Source of the DNA: JBBIJH01 sp037446075
Lineage (GTDB): Bacteria; Bacteroidota; Ignavibacteria; UBA10030; JAHEZR01
DNA: 6,698 nucleotides
Assembly (NCBI GenBank): GCA_037446075.1
Contig: JBBIJH010000150.1
Location: 1-6,698, forward strand
Direction of reading: 5' to 3'
A model generated the notes under the pieces. It worked only from the letters and a program-made list of their open reading frames with translations, made no database searches and was not told where the DNA came from. Below are positions 4,848-6,698 of this stretch, one piece after another (positions within the stretch are counted from its first letter, which is position 1; each line of letters opens with the position of its first letter). The translations under genes were made by a program, and so were the position numbers.

Positions 4848-6698
4848 TTGAAAGAATTCACACCTGAGAACATACGAAACATTGTCCTCATTGGTCATGG
4901 AGGTTCAGGCAAGACCTCCCTTGCGGAAGCCCTCCTGTATTCTGCAGGAGCGACGAATCGCCTCGGCAGGGTAGAGGACGGTACGACGGTGTCCGACTAT
5001 CATCCGGACGAGATCCAGAGGCGAATTTCCATTAACTCATCCCTCTTGTTCTGCGAGTGGAAAGGGATGAAGATCAATATCATCGACACACCGGGGTACA
5101 CAGACTTCACGGGCGAAGTGAAGTGCGGGGTACGGGTTGCTGAAACAGCAGTCCTCGTTTTGAAGGCGGTGGAAGGCATCGAGGTGGGAAGCGAAATTGT
5201 TTGGAGATATGCGGAGGAAGAACAGAGTGCGGTCGTTCTTGTTGTCAACAAGTTGAATCAGGAGAACGCAAGGTTTGAGCAGGTCGTGGAGCGAGCGAGG
5301 GAGCGTTTCAGCAACGACGTTACCATTATTCAGTTTCCCGTAAACGAAGGACTTGGATTCGATGCGGTTGTCGATGTCCTGAAGATGAAGCTCCTCCGGG
5401 TGGGAGGAGATGAAAGAGGGAAGTTCACAGAAGAGGAAATTCCGTCCGAGTTGCACGCGAAGGCCGAGAAGTATCGCGAAGAGTTGATTGAAAAGCTGGC
5501 CGAGTCGGATGAAACACTGCTGGACAAGTTCTTTCAGAGCGGCACCCTCAACGAGGAAGAAATCCGCAACGGTTTGAGAAAGGCCCTCTGTGAAAGAAAA
5601 ATCTATCCGGTTCTCTGCACAGCCGCTGTTCTGAATGCTGGCTCTAGCTCCCTTCTCGATTTTATTGTCGGTTATTGCCCGACGCCGCTGGATAGAAAAC
5701 CGCCGCTCGGGATTGAGCCTATGACAAAAAGAGAAATCCCTGTTCCTCCCCAACTCAATGGACAGCCAACGCTTTTCGTGTTCAAGACTGTCTCGGAGCC
5801 CCATCTCGGAGAGTTGTCTTTCTTCAAGGTCTATTCGGGTCATGTGGCTGCAGGAATGGATCTGGTGAATGAATCGAACGGAAAAACGGAGCGGCTCAGC
5901 CAGGTGTATGTGATGAACGGAAAGGATAGAAAGGAAGTTTCCCGTATCCTCGCCGGCGACCTGGGAGCGGTTGTGAAACTGAAGGACACGCACACGAACA
6001 ACACTCTCAGCAGTCGGTCGTTCCCGGTCGTCTTGCCTCCGATACAATTTCCCGAGCCCGTGATCAGTCTGGCAATCGTCTCGAAAGCAAAGGGAGACGA
6101 GGAACGGATTGCGGCAGGATTGCATGCACTTCATGAGGAAGATCCGACTTTCGTTGTGAAGGTGGACAACGAGTTGAACCAGACGGTGATCAGTGGACAG
6201 GGAGAGTTGCATCTGGATATCATCGTCAGACGGCTCAAGGAAAAGTATGGGGTGGACGTGGAGATGACTCAGCCGAGGATTCCCTACCGGGAGACGATTC
6301 GGGGGAAGGCACGAGTACAGGGAAAATACAAGAGACAATCTGGCGGTCGGGGGCAGTACGGAGATGTCTGGTTGCAGCTTGAGCCAAAGCCACGAGGAAC
6401 GGGTTTTGAATTTGTGGATGCGATTGTGGGTGGCGTCGTCCCGGGCAAGTACGTTCCCGCGGTAGAGAAGGGAATCGTCGAGACGATGCAACATGGGGTC
6501 CTCGCCGGATACCCTGTCGTTGACGTCAAAGCGACGCTCGATGACGGTTCCCATCACCCTGTGGACTCCTCAGACCTTGCTTTCAAGATCGCCGGTTCTA
6601 TGGCGTTTAAAAAGGCATTCATGAAGGCGGGGCCGATCCTGCTGGAGCCGATCTACGAGGTGGAGGTTCTGGTCCCAGAGGACTCTATGGGCGATGTA
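4848..6698 (+). CDS. EF-G-like translational GTPase, EF-G2 type with altered GTPase motifs (partial, 3' end missing)
   Basis: The reading frame is open for 617 codons to the window edge. Canonical EF-G has about 700 residues and moves tRNA and mRNA through the ribosome. Visible here are the G domain (1 to about 270), domains II and III, and domain IV with QSGGRGQYG at 497-505 and a tip histidine (His570, equivalent to E. coli His583) in GSHHPVDSS. The frame stops just inside domain V (PEDSMGDV). The P-loop GHGGSGKTS (16-24) is intact. Switch I has RRISI (58-62) instead of RGITI, G3 is DTPGY (80-84) with Tyr84 for the catalytic His, and G4 is NKLN (134-137) with Asn for the guanine-selecting Asp. 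This points to a paralogue rather than the main FusA. In Bacteroides thetaiotaomicron an EF-G2 paralogue is reported to work without GTP hydrolysis; kinship is inferred. The TTG at 4848 is the only suitable start after a TGA at 4791, and MKEFTPENIRNI is family-like. Confidence 0.9.
   Translation, partial: MKEFTPENIRNIVLIGHGGSGKTSLAEALLYSAGATNRLGRVEDGTTVSDYHPDEIQRRISINSSLLFCEWKGMKINIIDTPGYTDFTGEVKCGVRVAETAVLVLKAVEGIEVGSEIVWRYAEEEQSAVVLVVNKLNQENARFEQVVERARERFSNDVTIIQFPVNEGLGFDAVVDVLKMKLLRVGGDERGKFTEEEIPSELHAKAEKYREELIEKLAESDETLLDKFFQSGTLNEEEIRNGLRKALCERKIYPVLCTAAVLNAGSSSLLDFIVGYCPTPLDRKPPLGIEPMTKREIPVPPQLNGQPTLFVFKTVSEPHLGELSFFKVYSGHVAAGMDLVNESNGKTERLSQVYVMNGKDRKEVSRILAGDLGAVVKLKDTHTNNTLSSRSFPVVLPPIQFPEPVISLAIVSKAKGDEERIAAGLHALHEEDPTFVVKVDNELNQTVISGQGELHLDIIVRRLKEKYGVDVEMTQPRIPYRETIRGKARVQGKYKRQSGGRGQYGDVWLQLEPKPRGTGFEFVDAIVGGVVPGKYVPAVEKGIVETMQHGVLAGYPVVDVKATLDDGSHHPVDSSDLAFKIAGSMAFKKAFMKAGPILLEPIYEVEVLVPEDSMGDV

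Noticed and set aside
4601..4891. 96-codon minus-strand frame across the leader of the EF-G-like gene
   Set aside because: It overlaps the first 44 bases of a well-supported gene, is the only minus-strand candidate in a plus-strand region, and shows no motif. It cannot be fully excluded because the spacer has no other explanation.
5037..6557. 506-codon open frame on the minus strand
   Set aside because: It lies wholly antisense to the EF-G-like gene, whose motifs are unmistakable on the plus strand. Its translation shows no recognisable domain and is rich in His, Leu, Arg and Ser, as expected of a shadow frame.
1..6698. Mobile element, CRISPR array, tRNA or defence system
   Set aside because: I found no direct repeat array, transposase, integrase, cloverleaf or known defence motif; the gene content is housekeeping and envelope-related.

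Overview
The window looks like part of a metagenome-assembled chromosome from the Bacteroidota/Chlorobiota/Ignavibacteriota side of bacteria. That placement is an inference, resting on four things: a small mS38/bS22-like ribosomal protein, a zinc ribbon-TPR membrane protein, a secreted zinc phospholipase C/S1-P1-type enzyme, and an EF-G2-like paralogue with a tyrosine in the GTPase catalytic position. Several genes carry clear Shine-Dalgarno sequences, which argues against a typical Bacteroidia genome and fits an Ignavibacteria- or Chlorobi-like one better. A run of 10 N at 1985-1994 marks an assembly gap. All genes I accept lie on the plus strand.

Layout: 1-52 is the 3' end of a gene that reads like thioredoxin reductase. 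After a 9-bp hairpin comes a near-consensus sigma70-type promoter (TTGACT-17-TATACT, 243-271) that drives sppA, a short-form signal peptide peptidase with a complete Ser/Lys dyad. A nested hairpin separates sppA from an HU/IHF-family DNA-bending protein with a TTG start, followed by a probable intrinsic terminator. Next is a two-zinc-ribbon, one-TM, three-TPR protein interrupted by the N gap, then a 31-residue ribosomal miniprotein with a strong Shine-Dalgarno. A secreted zinc hydrolase with all nine expected metal ligands follows. Then come a YtxH-like protein and a DUF948/YtxG-like protein as a two-gene unit. After a 252-bp leader, an EF-G-like translational GTPase runs off the end of the window with 617 residues visible.

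How the genes fit together: this is mostly a housekeeping and envelope-maintenance region (redox, membrane proteolysis, nucleoid, ribosome, stress-type membrane proteins, translation factor) rather than a mobile or defence island. I see no IS element, integrase, CRISPR array, tRNA or rRNA. I found no convincing new multi-gene system. The most interesting item is the EF-G paralogue, whose P-loop is intact but whose G3 histidine (Tyr84) and G4 aspartate (Asn137) are both replaced, suggesting weak or altered nucleotide hydrolysis. Next are the nested hairpin upstream of HU and the unresolved join in the zinc ribbon-TPR gene.
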